Part shown: piece after piece, positions 1 to 6,461 of the stretch | Layout: every line of letters begins with the position of its first letter | How positions within the stretch are numbered: position 1 is the first letter of the stretch | Virus record (IMG/VR): IMGVR_UViG_3300020442_001396 | Coordinates: 1 to 63,594 of that record | Source of the DNA: a virus | Reading direction: 5' to 3' (one strand) | DNA length: 63,594 bases | The notes under the pieces: model-generated | What the model was told of the DNA's origin: nothing | The model's database searches: none | What the model saw: the letters and a program-made list of their open reading frames with translations, nothing else | Program-made: the position numbers and the translations under genes

Positions 1-2
1 AT

Positions 3-8
3 TATAAT
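3..8 (+). promoter_or_regulatory. Possible -10 box at the window edge
   Basis: TATAAT lies 25 nt before the ATG at 33. The upstream half of any promoter is outside the window, so the class of promoter cannot be judged. Confidence 0.35.
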
Positions 9-32
9 ACGAGGGTTCACTTGGTAAAACCA

Positions 33-272
33 ATGCCCTCTTTTATTTTGACCGCTACTGACGAAGACGGAACTGTCACTACGAAGGAGTTTGAAGGTAC
101 ACTCATCCAAGATGTAGTGGAAAAGACCTCAGATTTCTTGCATGGTGTCGGTTATGTTTTTGATGATTTGATTGTTGATGAAGGCGAAGTCGAAACTGAA
201 AGTACAGACTGGACGCTGACTGATTACGTCAAAGAATATCAAGAAAGCGTAGCAACCGAAACCGAGGTGTAA
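33..272 (+). CDS. Small acidic protein of unknown function
   Basis: A 79-residue acidic protein beginning MPSFILTATDEDG, with no Cys, signal peptide or membrane segment. I chose the ATG at 33. The in-frame TTG at 21 has a GAGG 6 nt upstream, but that GAGG would lie ahead of the transcription start expected from the TATAAT at 3-8. The N-terminus looks like a short beta strand pair and the rest is helix-prone. Many cyanophages carry proteins starting in this style, but I know of no assigned role. Confidence 0.7.
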   Translation: MPSFILTATDEDGTVTTKEFEGTLIQDVVEKTSDFLHGVGYVFDDLIVDEGEVETESTDWTLTDYVKEYQESVATETEV

Positions 273-326
273 TCACACATCTCATATATAAAATGTAGTT
301 TACTTTAGACTGAAATCTAAGTATCA

Positions 327-512
327 ATGGGTAAGACATTTAGGCGGGGTGGTAGCGAAAAAGGTTACTACTCCTATGGCAAATCTATCCGAGATAAAAG
401 GACTCGGAACTCGAAATCAAACTTCCTCGAAGACACAAATGGCAACTACAAGTCAAAAACAAATAGAAACAAAAGATTCAATGCAAACGTCCAAGAAGAC
501 GATTGGGGATGA
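327..512 (+). CDS. Small basic protein of unknown function
   Basis: 61 residues, strongly basic and rich in Arg, Lys, Asn and Ser, starting MGKTFRRGGSEKGYY and ending in an acidic EDDWG tail. The composition (basic, low complexity, probably disordered) suggests nucleic-acid contact, but that is inference. The start, basic body and DDW-type end resemble small basic proteins of cyanophages from memory. A second open frame overlaps it (see 481-591), and this frame is the more convincing of the two. Confidence 0.6.
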   Translation: MGKTFRRGGSEKGYYSYGKSIRDKRTRNSKSNFLEDTNGNYKSKTNRNKRFNANVQEDDWG

Positions 513-591
513 TATTGACTTCTATGAAGAGATCGAGATTGATGACAGTTCTGAAGTAGACACCGACTTAGATTACACAACTCAATACTAA
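481..591 (+). CDS. Possible very small acidic protein overlapping the previous gene
   Basis: 36 residues from the ATG at 481, acidic (DDIDFYEEIEIDD). The frame is open further upstream to a GTG at 349 and an ATG at 376, so a longer form would overlap most of 327-512 in another frame. Its TAA overlaps the ATG of the next gene (TAATG at 589-593), the usual coupling in this region and the main argument that it is real. Confidence 0.35.
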   Translation: MQTSKKTIGDDIDFYEEIEIDDSSEVDTDLDYTTQY

Positions 592-767
592 TGCTATCAG
601 AACAAGATGAAACCTATAATCGTGGTTTGACTCTGTTTGAAGAGTCTTTGCATAAACCCGATCATGCCCTCAGAGCATGTGCGAGAAACCAAACATGTCT
701 TGATGAACTCTTGCAAATCCGAGATCATGTATTAGAATACACGAAGTCATTACGGAGAAAGGATTGA
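591..767 (+). CDS. Small helical protein of unknown function
   Basis: 58 residues, beginning MLSEQDETYNRGLTLFEESL. It is mostly amphipathic helix with two Cys (positions 30 and 36). The ATG overlaps the preceding stop codon in a TAATG arrangement, and the stop overlaps the TTG start of the next gene, so the cluster is probably translationally coupled. No function is recognised. Confidence 0.55.
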   Translation: MLSEQDETYNRGLTLFEESLHKPDHALRACARNQTCLDELLQIRDHVLEYTKSLRRKD

Positions 768-964
768 GTTACCTCTATCACAGTGCATTATTTGACGTTG
801 ACGAGAAGACTCTACTCAAAGAGTCTCTCGTTAAATACGTTTCATACTTGCAGAAACGATACTTCAAAGAGAAGAATATCTCTGAAGAATTTTATCATCA
901 ACAAATGAAACACATTGAATCTATTGTAGGCAAACTGCACTTGAATGATCTCTATAAACTATGA
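764..964 (+). CDS. Small helical protein of unknown function (TTG start)
   Basis: 66 residues, mostly helical (MSYLYHSALFDVDEKTLLKES). The start is a TTG at 764 overlapping the previous stop codon, with a purine-rich GGAG about 6 nt upstream. No earlier or later ATG gives a comparable fit. The stop overlaps the ATG of the oxygenase-like gene. Function unknown. Confidence 0.55.
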   Translation: MSYLYHSALFDVDEKTLLKESLVKYVSYLQKRYFKEKNISEEFYHQQMKHIESIVGKLHLNDLYKL

Positions 965-1587
965 CTATCGAAATGTTTTGTCCTCAATGGTATTACGTTG
1001 AGACAGTTCCAGTTGAATATCAACAGCAGATCGAAAAATTATTTGAACCTCATATCAGAGACGAGAGTATCTACAAAGAATCCCCTTGGGATTGTAACTG
1101 CCTGACTACATTTCAATCAGAGGGTAATCTTACTCTACCTTGGAATGACTGGTTAGAATGTTGTAGGTCAACACTTGATAAGATGATAGATGAAATGCAA
1201 CCTAAGATCGACATCGAAGTTGTACCTCAGGAAGCGTGGGCAAATCTATATAATAAAGGTATGCATCAAGAATACCATACTCATGAACTACCATTTTGTA
1301 ATTTGAGCATGTGTTATTTTTATGATGTGCCTGACGGAGACCCCCTGTTTCGTTTCGTATATAATGGACATGACCACTATAAAAAGTCTGGTCTAAGTGA
1401 AGCATTTGATATGCCGATTCAAACTAGAATCATCCCTAAGGCATCTAAAGGCGATCTTATTATATTTCCCTCGCATTATCCTCATTTCGTTGCTCCTAAC
1501 GTCTCTGAGACCCCTCGTATCACATTCTCAGGTAACCTGTATGTTGTGCCAAACGACAAAGCGTCACAGGTAACCCCCAAACCATAA
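961..1587 (+). CDS. 2-oxoglutarate/Fe(II) oxygenase-like protein
   Basis: 208 residues resembling the 2OG-Fe(II) oxygenases often carried by cyanophages (TIGR02466-type). Visible landmarks are His106-Thr-His108-Glu109, candidates for the proximal iron ligands; a hydrophobic strand followed by DVPDGDPLFRF; then GDLIIFPSHYPHFVAPN with His175 as the distal iron ligand; and Pro-Arg186-Ile-Thr-Phe-Ser, where the Arg would bind the 2-oxoglutarate carboxylate. Family members hydroxylate proteins, nucleobases or small metabolites; the substrate here cannot be read from sequence. The start ATG overlaps the stop of the preceding gene by 4 nt. The length fits a minimal single-domain enzyme. Confidence 0.8.
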   Translation: MTIEMFCPQWYYVETVPVEYQQQIEKLFEPHIRDESIYKESPWDCNCLTTFQSEGNLTLPWNDWLECCRSTLDKMIDEMQPKIDIEVVPQEAWANLYNKGMHQEYHTHELPFCNLSMCYFYDVPDGDPLFRFVYNGHDHYKKSGLSEAFDMPIQTRIIPKASKGDLIIFPSHYPHFVAPNVSETPRITFSGNLYVVPNDKASQVTPKP

Positions 1588-1597
1588 TATTCATGCT

Positions 1598-1798
1598 ATG
1601 ATTACTCCTGTAAACAAACCTACAACGAGTGTTGGGATTATTAAATCCATCAAAAAGGCACTCAAAGAGGCAGACAAAAACCCATTCCTTTATTCCAATG
1701 AAGAAATCAGGACGCTCAAACGCAAAAAACGTGAGTGGCAAGACCTTGAACGCAGGGCAAACATCGAAGAACGCAATGGGTTCGGTCAGTACCTATAA
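1598..1798 (+). CDS. Small Lys/Arg-rich helical protein
   Basis: 66 residues with a basic helical core (IKKALKEADK, then EIRTLKRKKREWQDLERR). It is probably a single long helix or helical hairpin. It begins 10 nt after the oxygenase-like gene and overlaps the next gene by 23 nt. No family is recognised. Confidence 0.55.
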   Translation: MITPVNKPTTSVGIIKSIKKALKEADKNPFLYSNEEIRTLKRKKREWQDLERRANIEERNGFGQYL

Positions 1799-1916
1799 AC
1801 TGGACAACGTACACATCGAGTACAACAGTTCATTTGATTGTGTTCAAGAGAACGAAGATGACTGGATTTCTAGTTGCTTGGGTTCTGAATATGATGTAGT
1901 AAACTCACTCTATTAA
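1776..1916 (+). CDS. Very small protein of unknown function
   Basis: 46 residues from the ATG at 1776, acidic (SSFDCVQENEDDWIS). The frame is open further upstream, but that part is the alternative frame of the preceding gene, so the short form is preferred. The ATG of the next gene follows after 2 nt. Confidence 0.5.
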   Translation: MGSVSTYKLDNVHIEYNSSFDCVQENEDDWISSCLGSEYDVVNSLY

Positions 1917-1918
1917 AT

Positions 1919-2095
1919 ATGACACAGACTACTTCTTATCACATCTACTACGATGACAAAGTTTTATTCAAGAACTTAGATCTCGAAGAGTTCAGTATGA
2001 TATGGAGTAAGATCTATCGGTCTTATCATACAGACAGTCTTACATACGCTATCTGTAGGGATGAAGATCTATCCGCACTCGAACAAAGTTACTAA
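1919..2095 (+). CDS. Small protein of unknown function
   Basis: 58 residues, beginning MTQTTSYHIYYDDKVLFKNL, with a predicted beta-beta-alpha look. The stop codon shares its last base with the ATG of the next gene (TAATG). Confidence 0.6.
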   Translation: MTQTTSYHIYYDDKVLFKNLDLEEFSMIWSKIYRSYHTDSLTYAICRDEDLSALEQSY

Positions 2096-2283
2096 TGAGA
2101 GTCAGACTTGAACCCCGAAAAGGTAATCGGGAAGCAGAAGAAATGTTCCGTTATCATTTACATCGTGACGGATATGTTCATGTGACTGAACGTCTCGATA
2201 GGTGGTATGTTTTTCATCCAAATGCCAATACAGGTTTTTGGGTACACCCAACAAAAGACCCTAATTGGATTATGCACAAATGA
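2095..2283 (+). CDS. Small aromatic-rich protein of unknown function
   Basis: 62 residues, rich in His, Arg, Tyr and Trp (RYHLHRDGYVHVTERLDRW). It is likely a small beta-rich fold. The ATG overlaps the preceding TAA, and the stop overlaps the next ATG (ATGA). No function is recognised. Confidence 0.6.
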   Translation: MRVRLEPRKGNREAEEMFRYHLHRDGYVHVTERLDRWYVFHPNANTGFWVHPTKDPNWIMHK

Positions 2284-2444
2284 ATGCTTACAAGATTATC
2301 TACCATAATAAGAACACACCTTGGGACAAAACAGAGATCATTACTATGGGAGAGGAATCAACGTATCATGTCATGGAACTATTCAATGAGGATGTTAATT
2401 ATGATGTACATTGTGTTAGATCGGAGACATTGCTGAATAAATAA
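2280..2444 (+). CDS. Small protein of unknown function
   Basis: 54 residues (MNAYKIIYHNKNTPWDKTEI), probably beta-rich. It is the last gene of the overlapping run that starts at 1919. Its end overlaps the sequence AATAAATA (2436-2443), which resembles a T4-type late promoter box. Confidence 0.6.
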   Translation: MNAYKIIYHNKNTPWDKTEIITMGEESTYHVMELFNEDVNYDVHCVRSETLLNK

Positions 2445-2536
2445 TATCAGTCAGCAGATGCTACACACACGAGGACAACAAGATGCACTAAACCCCATAA
2501 CTTCGTTATGGAAATTATGTTCTTAAGTGAGGTACA
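2445..2536 (+). other. Non-coding spacer with a short hairpin
   Basis: It holds a 7-bp inverted repeat, CCATAAC-TTC-GTTATGG (2495-2511), with no U-run after it, so it is not a standard terminator. The AATAAATA at 2436-2443 upstream could be a late promoter for the gene at 2537. The spacer carries no copy of the palindrome found before the later gene clusters. Confidence 0.35.
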
Positions 2537-2719
2537 ATGCATAACATTTTTACACACAAACAGACTCCAGAGTTCAATCACTTCCACGCTGATACATACG
2601 AAAATGAGTTATGGAACGACTATTTCGATTGTTTAGTTGATTCCGCAAACTTAAAACACAACCAATCAGCAAAACGTATCTGTCGTTACTTAGTCCCAGA
2701 TGAGGACTGGGCAGACTAG
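2537..2719 (+). CDS. Small protein of unknown function
   Basis: 60 residues (MHNIFTHKQTPEFNHFHADTY), His- and Asp-rich, ending in DEDWAD. It stands alone between a non-coding spacer and a terminator. Its stop codon lies inside the left arm of the repeated palindrome. Confidence 0.6.
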   Translation: MHNIFTHKQTPEFNHFHADTYENELWNDYFDCLVDSANLKHNQSAKRICRYLVPDEDWAD

Positions 2720-2776
2720 ACCAATCGAAGAACTGTCACATGACCCCTTGTATGGGGTCTTTTTTTATGGCATACT
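2716..2776 (+). promoter_or_regulatory. Palindrome plus promoter, copy 1
   Basis: Left half CTAGACCA (2716-2723), 10-nt spacer ending AAC, right half TGTCACAT (2734-2741). After 29 nt comes CATACT (2771-2776), with TTGTAT (2748-2753) 17 nt before it as a possible -35. The left arm is weak; the right arm fits the consensus. The gene at 2798 follows. Confidence 0.45.
2742..2766 (+). terminator. Rho-independent terminator
   Basis: Stem GACCCC/GGGGTC with a 6-nt loop followed by seven T. It ends the transcript of the gene at 2537 and sits between the palindrome and the -10 box of the next promoter. Confidence 0.85.
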
Positions 2777-2797
2777 ATTAATAGTTAAGAAAAACGC

Positions 2798-3223
2798 ATG
2801 TCAACCAACGCACGAATCGGACTTAAACTAGCAGATGGTTCAATCCTCTCAGCATATCATCATTGGGATGGTTATCCTGAGTGGTTGGGTGTTACTCTCA
2901 ATGAGCAGTATAATACAAAAGAGAAAATTGCTGAACTTATTGATGGTGGTAACATGAGTTCATGTTGGTCAGATAATGTGTATGATTATGATAAGCAAGA
3001 GTTCGTAAAGAGAGATCCCCAACCAGAATATTACGGTGGAGATAGTGAAGCACCAAAACTAAGTAAAGATTTCGTAGAGTTTACAGAGATCTCTAACTCA
3101 GGCGAAGAGTTCTTGTATGTCTTTGATAATGGTTGGAAAGCATACTCTATTGATGAGAAGTATGATGAAAACTATAGTGTAATTGATCGCAGCATCAATC
3201 CAGTCTCAATCCCAGAGGCATAG
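2798..3223 (+). CDS. Conserved phage protein of unknown function
   Basis: 141 residues starting MSTNARIGLKLADGSILSAY with the HHWDGYPEWLG motif. This N-terminus recurs in proteins of many phages, as recalled from family knowledge, with no established role. The body is acidic and ends with a region rich in Tyr and Asp. It lies between two terminators and is therefore a single-gene transcription unit driven by the promoter at 2716-2776. Confidence 0.8.
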   Translation: MSTNARIGLKLADGSILSAYHHWDGYPEWLGVTLNEQYNTKEKIAELIDGGNMSSCWSDNVYDYDKQEFVKRDPQPEYYGGDSEAPKLSKDFVEFTEISNSGEEFLYVFDNGWKAYSIDEKYDENYSVIDRSINPVSIPEA

Positions 3224-3279
3224 GACAGTTCCCAAACTGTACCAAACCCCTTGACACGAGGGGTTTTTTCCTGTATATT
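3220..3279 (+). promoter_or_regulatory. Palindrome plus promoter, copy 2
   Basis: ATAGGACAGTT (from 3220) and AACTGT (3236-3241) form the palindrome, ending TGTACCAA at 3245. After 28 nt comes TATATT (3274-3279). TTGACA (3251-3256) lies exactly 17 nt before it and falls in the loop region of the terminator hairpin at 3244-3269. It drives the helicase gene. Confidence 0.65.
3244..3269 (+). terminator. Rho-independent terminator overlapping a -35 box
   Basis: Stem AAACCCCT/AGGGGTTT with a 7-nt loop and a T-run (TTTTTT overlapping the stem end). The hairpin contains the TTGACA of the next promoter. Confidence 0.85.
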
Positions 3280-3300
3280 ATTAGTATTGAAACATTCGTT

Positions 3301-4527
3301 ATGAAACTTCGACCACATCAGCAGCGAGCATTTGATAGAATGCAGCAGTATGATATTGGTAAGGTCATCGTCCCTACAGGCGGTGGCAAAACTTACATCA
3401 TGATCGCTGATCTAGTCGAACAGCATCGCACTCGATACGATTCAATGACAGTTGTTGTTGCACCTCGTATCCTATTGGCAAACCAACTTTGTGCAGAGTT
3501 CACAGAGTTTATTACAGGTGCAGAGATTATGCACGTCCACTCAGGTGAGACACATTATCTCTCTAGCACTAAAGTTGATGAGATTCAGCAGTTCGCATGT
3601 CGTGATAAGCATAAGATCATCTTCACTACATATCATTCTTTGCATCGTGTAGTAGATGCAGGTATCAAAGTTGATACTGTTTACTATGATGAAGCACATA
3701 ATGGTACTGGTAAGCACTTCTTTATTGGTGTTGAGGGTATGGTAAGGCGAGCAACTCGTAGGTTCGCATTTACAGCAACCCCTAAGGTTGGACGTGGTGC
3801 CACTAAGAATCGTGGTATGAACAACTCACAAGTATGGGGACAGACTCTTGAGAATGTACCCGCAAAAGAGTTGATCGCAGCAGGTGCTATTCTTCCCCCT
3901 AAGGTTGTTCCCTTTAAGACTGATCGAGTCAGGGACAAGTCTAACAACTATCAAGTCGATGCAGACAACTTGATGGACATTCTTGATTCTTTGGACAGTC
4001 AGCAGTCAGCAAAAGTTTTGGTGGCAGCACCCAGTTCAAAGATTCTTGGCAACATGCTTGGTCATACTCTCATCCTTGATTATCTCAAGGAAAATGGTTA
4101 TGACGTACTACACATTACATCTAAATTTGGTGCAGTCATCAATGGCAAAAAAGTGGGACGTGAAGAGTTTTTCGATACTCTCACTAAGTGGGGCAACGAT
4201 AACGATCGCAGGTTCGTTGTTTTTCACTACAGCATCCTCTCTGAAGGTATTAATGTTAATGGTCTCACTCATACTGTTTTGTTGAGGAACTTGCCGATCA
4301 TCGAAATGGCACAGACTATTGGTCGAGTCATTCGAGTTCATAAAGATGACCGCAAATCAGTAGAGGAAGGACTTATTCCAGTTGGTGCATTCAACCTCTA
4401 CAAAAAACAGTTCGGACAAGTAACTGTTCCTACTGGTTACAAGTATGGCGATCGTATTGCACAGAGGTTGCAGAATGTCATCGACTATATCTTTGTAGAG
4501 GGAATTCCACCTCTTGCATACTGTTGA
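3301..4527 (+). CDS. Superfamily 2 DEAH-type helicase (UvsW/ResIII-like)
   Basis: 408 residues with the full set of superfamily 2 motifs. The N-terminal Q-like segment is RPHQQRAF. Walker A is PTGGGKT (25-31). Motif Ia is VAPRILLANQ, motif II is YDEAH (Asp130-His133), motif III is FTATP (157-161) and motif VI is QTIGRVIR (338-345), which carries the arginine finger. It should be an ATP-driven DNA or branched-DNA translocase. T4 UvsW does this in recombination and in resolving replication intermediates, but UvsW has an extra N-terminal domain of about 100 residues that is absent here, where the helicase core begins at residue 1. It could be a shortened UvsW or a separate ResIII-like helicase. 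It is a single-gene unit after a terminator. Confidence 0.88.
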   Translation: MKLRPHQQRAFDRMQQYDIGKVIVPTGGGKTYIMIADLVEQHRTRYDSMTVVVAPRILLANQLCAEFTEFITGAEIMHVHSGETHYLSSTKVDEIQQFACRDKHKIIFTTYHSLHRVVDAGIKVDTVYYDEAHNGTGKHFFIGVEGMVRRATRRFAFTATPKVGRGATKNRGMNNSQVWGQTLENVPAKELIAAGAILPPKVVPFKTDRVRDKSNNYQVDADNLMDILDSLDSQQSAKVLVAAPSSKILGNMLGHTLILDYLKENGYDVLHITSKFGAVINGKKVGREEFFDTLTKWGNDNDRRFVVFHYSILSEGINVNGLTHTVLLRNLPIIEMAQTIGRVIRVHKDDRKSVEEGLIPVGAFNLYKKQFGQVTVPTGYKYGDRIAQRLQNVIDYIFVEGIPPLAYC

Positions 4528-4586
4528 TGTGACAGTTGTATAAGTGTCTACTACTGGTTGCAATCTGGTAGTAGATCATTTATATT
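4527..4586 (+). promoter_or_regulatory. Palindrome plus sigma70-like promoter, copy 3
   Basis: ATGTGACA (4527-4534), spacer GTTGTATAAG, TGTCTACT (4545-4552). After 28 nt comes TATATT (4581-4586). TTGCAA (4558-4563) is exactly 17 nt before it and lies in the loop of a hairpin (CTACTAC 4548-4554, GTAGTAG 4568-4574). The expected start is about 4593. Confidence 0.65.
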
Positions 4587-4592
4587 AATAAT

Positions 4593-4714
4593 GTCGAAAC
4601 AAACAAGGCATGGGTGATCTCACGCTGACTCTCGCTTACATTATCAAGTGCTAAGGGATACCTTGAGTCAGATGGAAAAGGTCTTTAAGTCGAACCTCTT
4701 AGTTTTGTTTCGAC
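4593..4714 (+). ncRNA. Candidate structured RNA (small RNA or leader)
   Basis: This segment has no convincing reading frame and is closed by an 11-bp perfect stem, GTCGAAACAAA (4593-4603) with TTTGTTTCGAC (4704-4714). Inside, CTGACTC (4625-4631) pairs with GAGTCAG (4665-4671), enclosing AAGG-GATA-CCTT (4653-4664), a GNRA-type loop. A further hairpin pairs AGGT (4679-4682) with ACCT (4694-4697), and a small one pairs GTG with CAC (4614-4623). The upstream TTGCAA-17-TATATT promoter would start transcription at about 4593, the first base of the closing stem. The 3' side is followed by a U-rich stretch (4722-4735). It matches no RNA family I can name. The alternative is a regulatory leader of the gene at 4736. 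Confidence 0.5.
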
Positions 4715-4735
4715 CCACCTATATTTTTCTTTATT

Positions 4736-4891
4736 ATGATTGACGTTGAACTCACTTTTGATGAAGCATATCAGTTTATTAAACTGTATGATATTCTCAG
4801 GGATATGGATATGCCCCTAACAGAAAAGCAAATGACTGTATTTGAAAAAGTACAATATGCTCAAAGCGGTTCACGTTATCAGGGAGCATAA
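4736..4891 (+). CDS. Tiny protein, helix-rich, paralogue of the next gene
   Basis: 51 residues beginning MIDVELTFDEAYQFIKLYDIL. The pattern of a short strand ending in LT, then an amphipathic helix with LYD, is shared with the next gene and with those at 6169, 7017, 8044 and 9386. There is no Shine-Dalgarno sequence, and the start lies 22 nt after the closing stem of the candidate RNA. Function unknown. Confidence 0.6.
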   Translation: MIDVELTFDEAYQFIKLYDILRDMDMPLTEKQMTVFEKVQYAQSGSRYQGA

Positions 4892-4893
4892 TA

Positions 4894-5109
4894 ATGGTCA
4901 AAATTGAATTAACGTTAGATCAATTTATGGAACTGTATGATGCAGTCAAAGATCTACCTGACATCTATAAATCTGAAGCAGCAGCAGGAGAGTATGAATT
5001 GGACATAGGTCATCGAGATCTATTTGAAGCAGTTGAAGTACTGGAAAAAATTGCATCAAAAACTAATGTTGAAGTTATTGAATTTAAAGAGGTAGATGTT
5101 GATGAATAA
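4894..5109 (+). CDS. Small helix-rich protein of the same family
   Basis: 71 residues, MVKIELTLDQFMELYDAVKDL then an acidic tail. It lines up with the preceding gene (MIDVELTFDEAYQFIKLYDIL), so the two look like a tandem duplication. It starts 2 nt after the preceding stop. Confidence 0.65.
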   Translation: MVKIELTLDQFMELYDAVKDLPDIYKSEAAAGEYELDIGHRDLFEAVEVLEKIASKTNVEVIEFKEVDVDE

Positions 5110-5248
5110 ATACTACAACTTGGTAGATCTACCTGATGAACTTTATAACCCAATAGTAAAACAACTATGGGCAGCATTTGAAAAGCAGTATGGAGAACTA
5201 CCAGATAATGCAGAACTTTCAGTAAGGGTTTACTACGATGAAAATTGA
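5102..5248 (+). CDS. Tiny protein of unknown function
   Basis: 48 residues (MNKYYNLVDLPDELYNPIVK). It overlaps the preceding gene by 8 nt and the following one by 11 nt. The frame is closed on both sides by other genes, and the coupling pattern supports it. Confidence 0.55.
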   Translation: MNKYYNLVDLPDELYNPIVKQLWAAFEKQYGELPDNAELSVRVYYDEN

Positions 5249-5456
5249 AGATGTTACCGATAGTCCAAAAGACTGGTATGATTTTTGGTACAACTCTACA
5301 GACTATTTGAAAGAGTTGGAAGAAGATGGATTTTACTTTGATGATAATCTAGGGTTATCATATCAAATTGAAGGGTGGACTGGTCAGGATAATGATTCTG
5401 TTTCAGAGTATCAGAAAAAGATTTATGACGAAGCAGCAGATGTGACAGTTGAATAA
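5238..5456 (+). CDS. Small acidic, aromatic-rich protein
   Basis: 72 residues (MKIEDVTDSPKDWYDFWYNS), acidic with many Trp and Tyr. Its last codons (VTVE) are encoded by the left arm of the palindrome of the next promoter, so the control element has invaded the 3' end of the gene. Function unknown. Confidence 0.65.
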   Translation: MKIEDVTDSPKDWYDFWYNSTDYLKELEEDGFYFDDNLGLSYQIEGWTGQDNDSVSEYQKKIYDEAADVTVE

Positions 5457-5502
5457 GTGACCACTAAACCCCCCATTGGGGGTTTTTTTATGGCATTATA
5501 AT
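5440..5502 (+). promoter_or_regulatory. Palindrome plus promoter, copy 4
   Basis: ATGTGACA (5440-5447), spacer GTTGAATAAG, TGACCACT (5458-5465). CATTAT (5494-5499) follows at 28 nt, or TATAAT (5497-5502) at 31 nt. The position expected for a -35 reads CCCCAT, inside the terminator. The gene at 5525 follows. Confidence 0.6.
5466..5489 (+). terminator. Rho-independent terminator
   Basis: Stem AAACCCCC/GGGGGTTT around a 4-nt loop with a run of seven T. It ends the cluster 4736-5456 and sits between the palindrome and the -10 box. Confidence 0.88.
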
Positions 5503-5524
5503 AGAGTAAACACACAGAGGTCTT

Positions 5525-5725
5525 ATGGATTTGCAACTCGAACGTGAGTATGCTATTGACAACATGGCAGATTCACTCTTTGATCAAATGAAATCCCTTA
5601 TCAAAGTTGATCAGCAACTTGATGCTCTCGCAATTTGTGAAGAGTGGTTGGTAGATGGTAAAGACCCGCAAGATGGCGATTATAAGTTTATCTTCCTTAA
5701 AAACTTCACATTGGAGGACAACTAA
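5525..5725 (+). CDS. Small helical acidic protein
   Basis: 66 residues (MDLQLEREYAIDNMADSLFDQ), predicted all-helical with two amphipathic helices. It is the first gene of a four-gene cluster ending at 6399. Function unknown. Confidence 0.65.
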   Translation: MDLQLEREYAIDNMADSLFDQMKSLIKVDQQLDALAICEEWLVDGKDPQDGDYKFIFLKNFTLEDN

Positions 5726-5726
5726 A

Positions 5727-5930
5727 ATGAGAATGATTCATTCACTTTATTTTGGTAGAGCATTCTGGTTAGACGAGGACAATGAACTCATGTCTTGCCC
5801 TTGGTTAAAGGATGGTACTCTACTTGATGATCAAGCAGACTATGTTTCAGAGTGGACTGAACTAGAGGGAATCAGTTTAAGTGCATTACTTCCTATTCAC
5901 AGAGATCTATTAACAGAGGTAAAATCATGA
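5727..5930 (+). CDS. Small protein of unknown function
   Basis: 67 residues from the ATG at 5727, which is preceded by a GGAGGA-type ribosome binding site (5712-5717). An in-frame GTG and ATG further upstream lie inside the preceding gene and lack such a site. MRMIHSLYFGRAFWLDEDNE suggests a small beta-alpha fold. Confidence 0.65.
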   Translation: MRMIHSLYFGRAFWLDEDNELMSCPWLKDGTLLDDQADYVSEWTELEGISLSALLPIHRDLLTEVKS

Positions 5931-6172
5931 CTAGAGCAGATCAAGAATTTCAAGACTGGATAGATCAATGCCCTGACATGCTCAAGTTTAGACTTGAGTA
6001 CATTGACGTCAGAGCAGATATTGAAAACGTCATCCAAACCTATGAATATGAATTCAGCGATGATGAAACAAAAGAAGAAGTGATCGAGTCAGTACTTGAT
6101 GAGTTTTACAATCAAGACTGGGCAGACCACAACAATTTTATTTCCTACCTTATTGACGAGCAAATCAAATGA
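5927..6172 (+). CDS. Small acidic helical protein
   Basis: 81 residues (MTRADQEFQDWIDQCPDMLK), strongly acidic and all-helical by pattern. It overlaps both neighbours by 4 nt (ATGA). Function unknown. Confidence 0.65.
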   Translation: MTRADQEFQDWIDQCPDMLKFRLEYIDVRADIENVIQTYEYEFSDDETKEEVIESVLDEFYNQDWADHNNFISYLIDEQIK

Positions 6173-6399
6173 AAACTATCAATGTTCCCCTAACCTATGA
6201 TCAACTAAGTGATATGATCTATTATCTTGAGTGGAAGATCTCAGAGATAAATGAAGCAGGATGTGATCTGGAATACCCAGACATTGAGAACACACTAGAA
6301 CAATTAGTTGAGACTCAAGATAGACTCAGAGTGAGAACTAATGAAGAGTATGAACTCATGATGAAGAATAGAGCAGAAAAACCAGAAGAAATGTGGTAG
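6169..6399 (+). CDS. Small helix-rich protein, LT-helix family
   Basis: 76 residues, MKTINVPLTYDQLSDMIYYLEWKI and then a second helix. It shares the strand-LT-helix start with the genes at 4736, 4894, 7017, 8044 and 9386. Last gene of its cluster; the stop codon abuts the next palindrome. Confidence 0.65.
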   Translation: MKTINVPLTYDQLSDMIYYLEWKISEINEAGCDLEYPDIENTLEQLVETQDRLRVRTNEEYELMMKNRAEKPEEMW

Positions 6400-6461
6400 T
6401 GTGCCAGTTGTATTAGTGGCACACAGTTTCCCCATTCAGAGTTATTTTACTCTATTATAAT
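6399..6461 (+). promoter_or_regulatory. Palindrome plus promoter, copy 5
   Basis: GTGTGCCA (6399-6406), spacer GTTGTATTAG, TGGCACAC (6417-6424): a perfect 8-bp arm match. TATTAT (6453-6458) follows at 28 nt or TATAAT (6456-6461) at 31 nt. CCCCAT sits in the -35 position. There is no U-run, so it is not a terminator by itself. The gene at 6482 follows. Confidence 0.7.

Noticed and set aside
21-32. TTG at 21 as the start of the first gene
   Set aside because: It has a GAGG upstream, but that would lie before the transcription start expected from TATAAT at 3-8, and the protein looks natural from the ATG at 33. It cannot be excluded without upstream sequence.
4593-4714. A tRNA or tmRNA reading of the structured segment, because it ends in GAC-CCA
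   Set aside because: There is no T arm of normal size next to the end stem, no D-arm pattern and no anticodon arm. The closing stem is 11 bp instead of 7. I keep it as an unassigned structured RNA.
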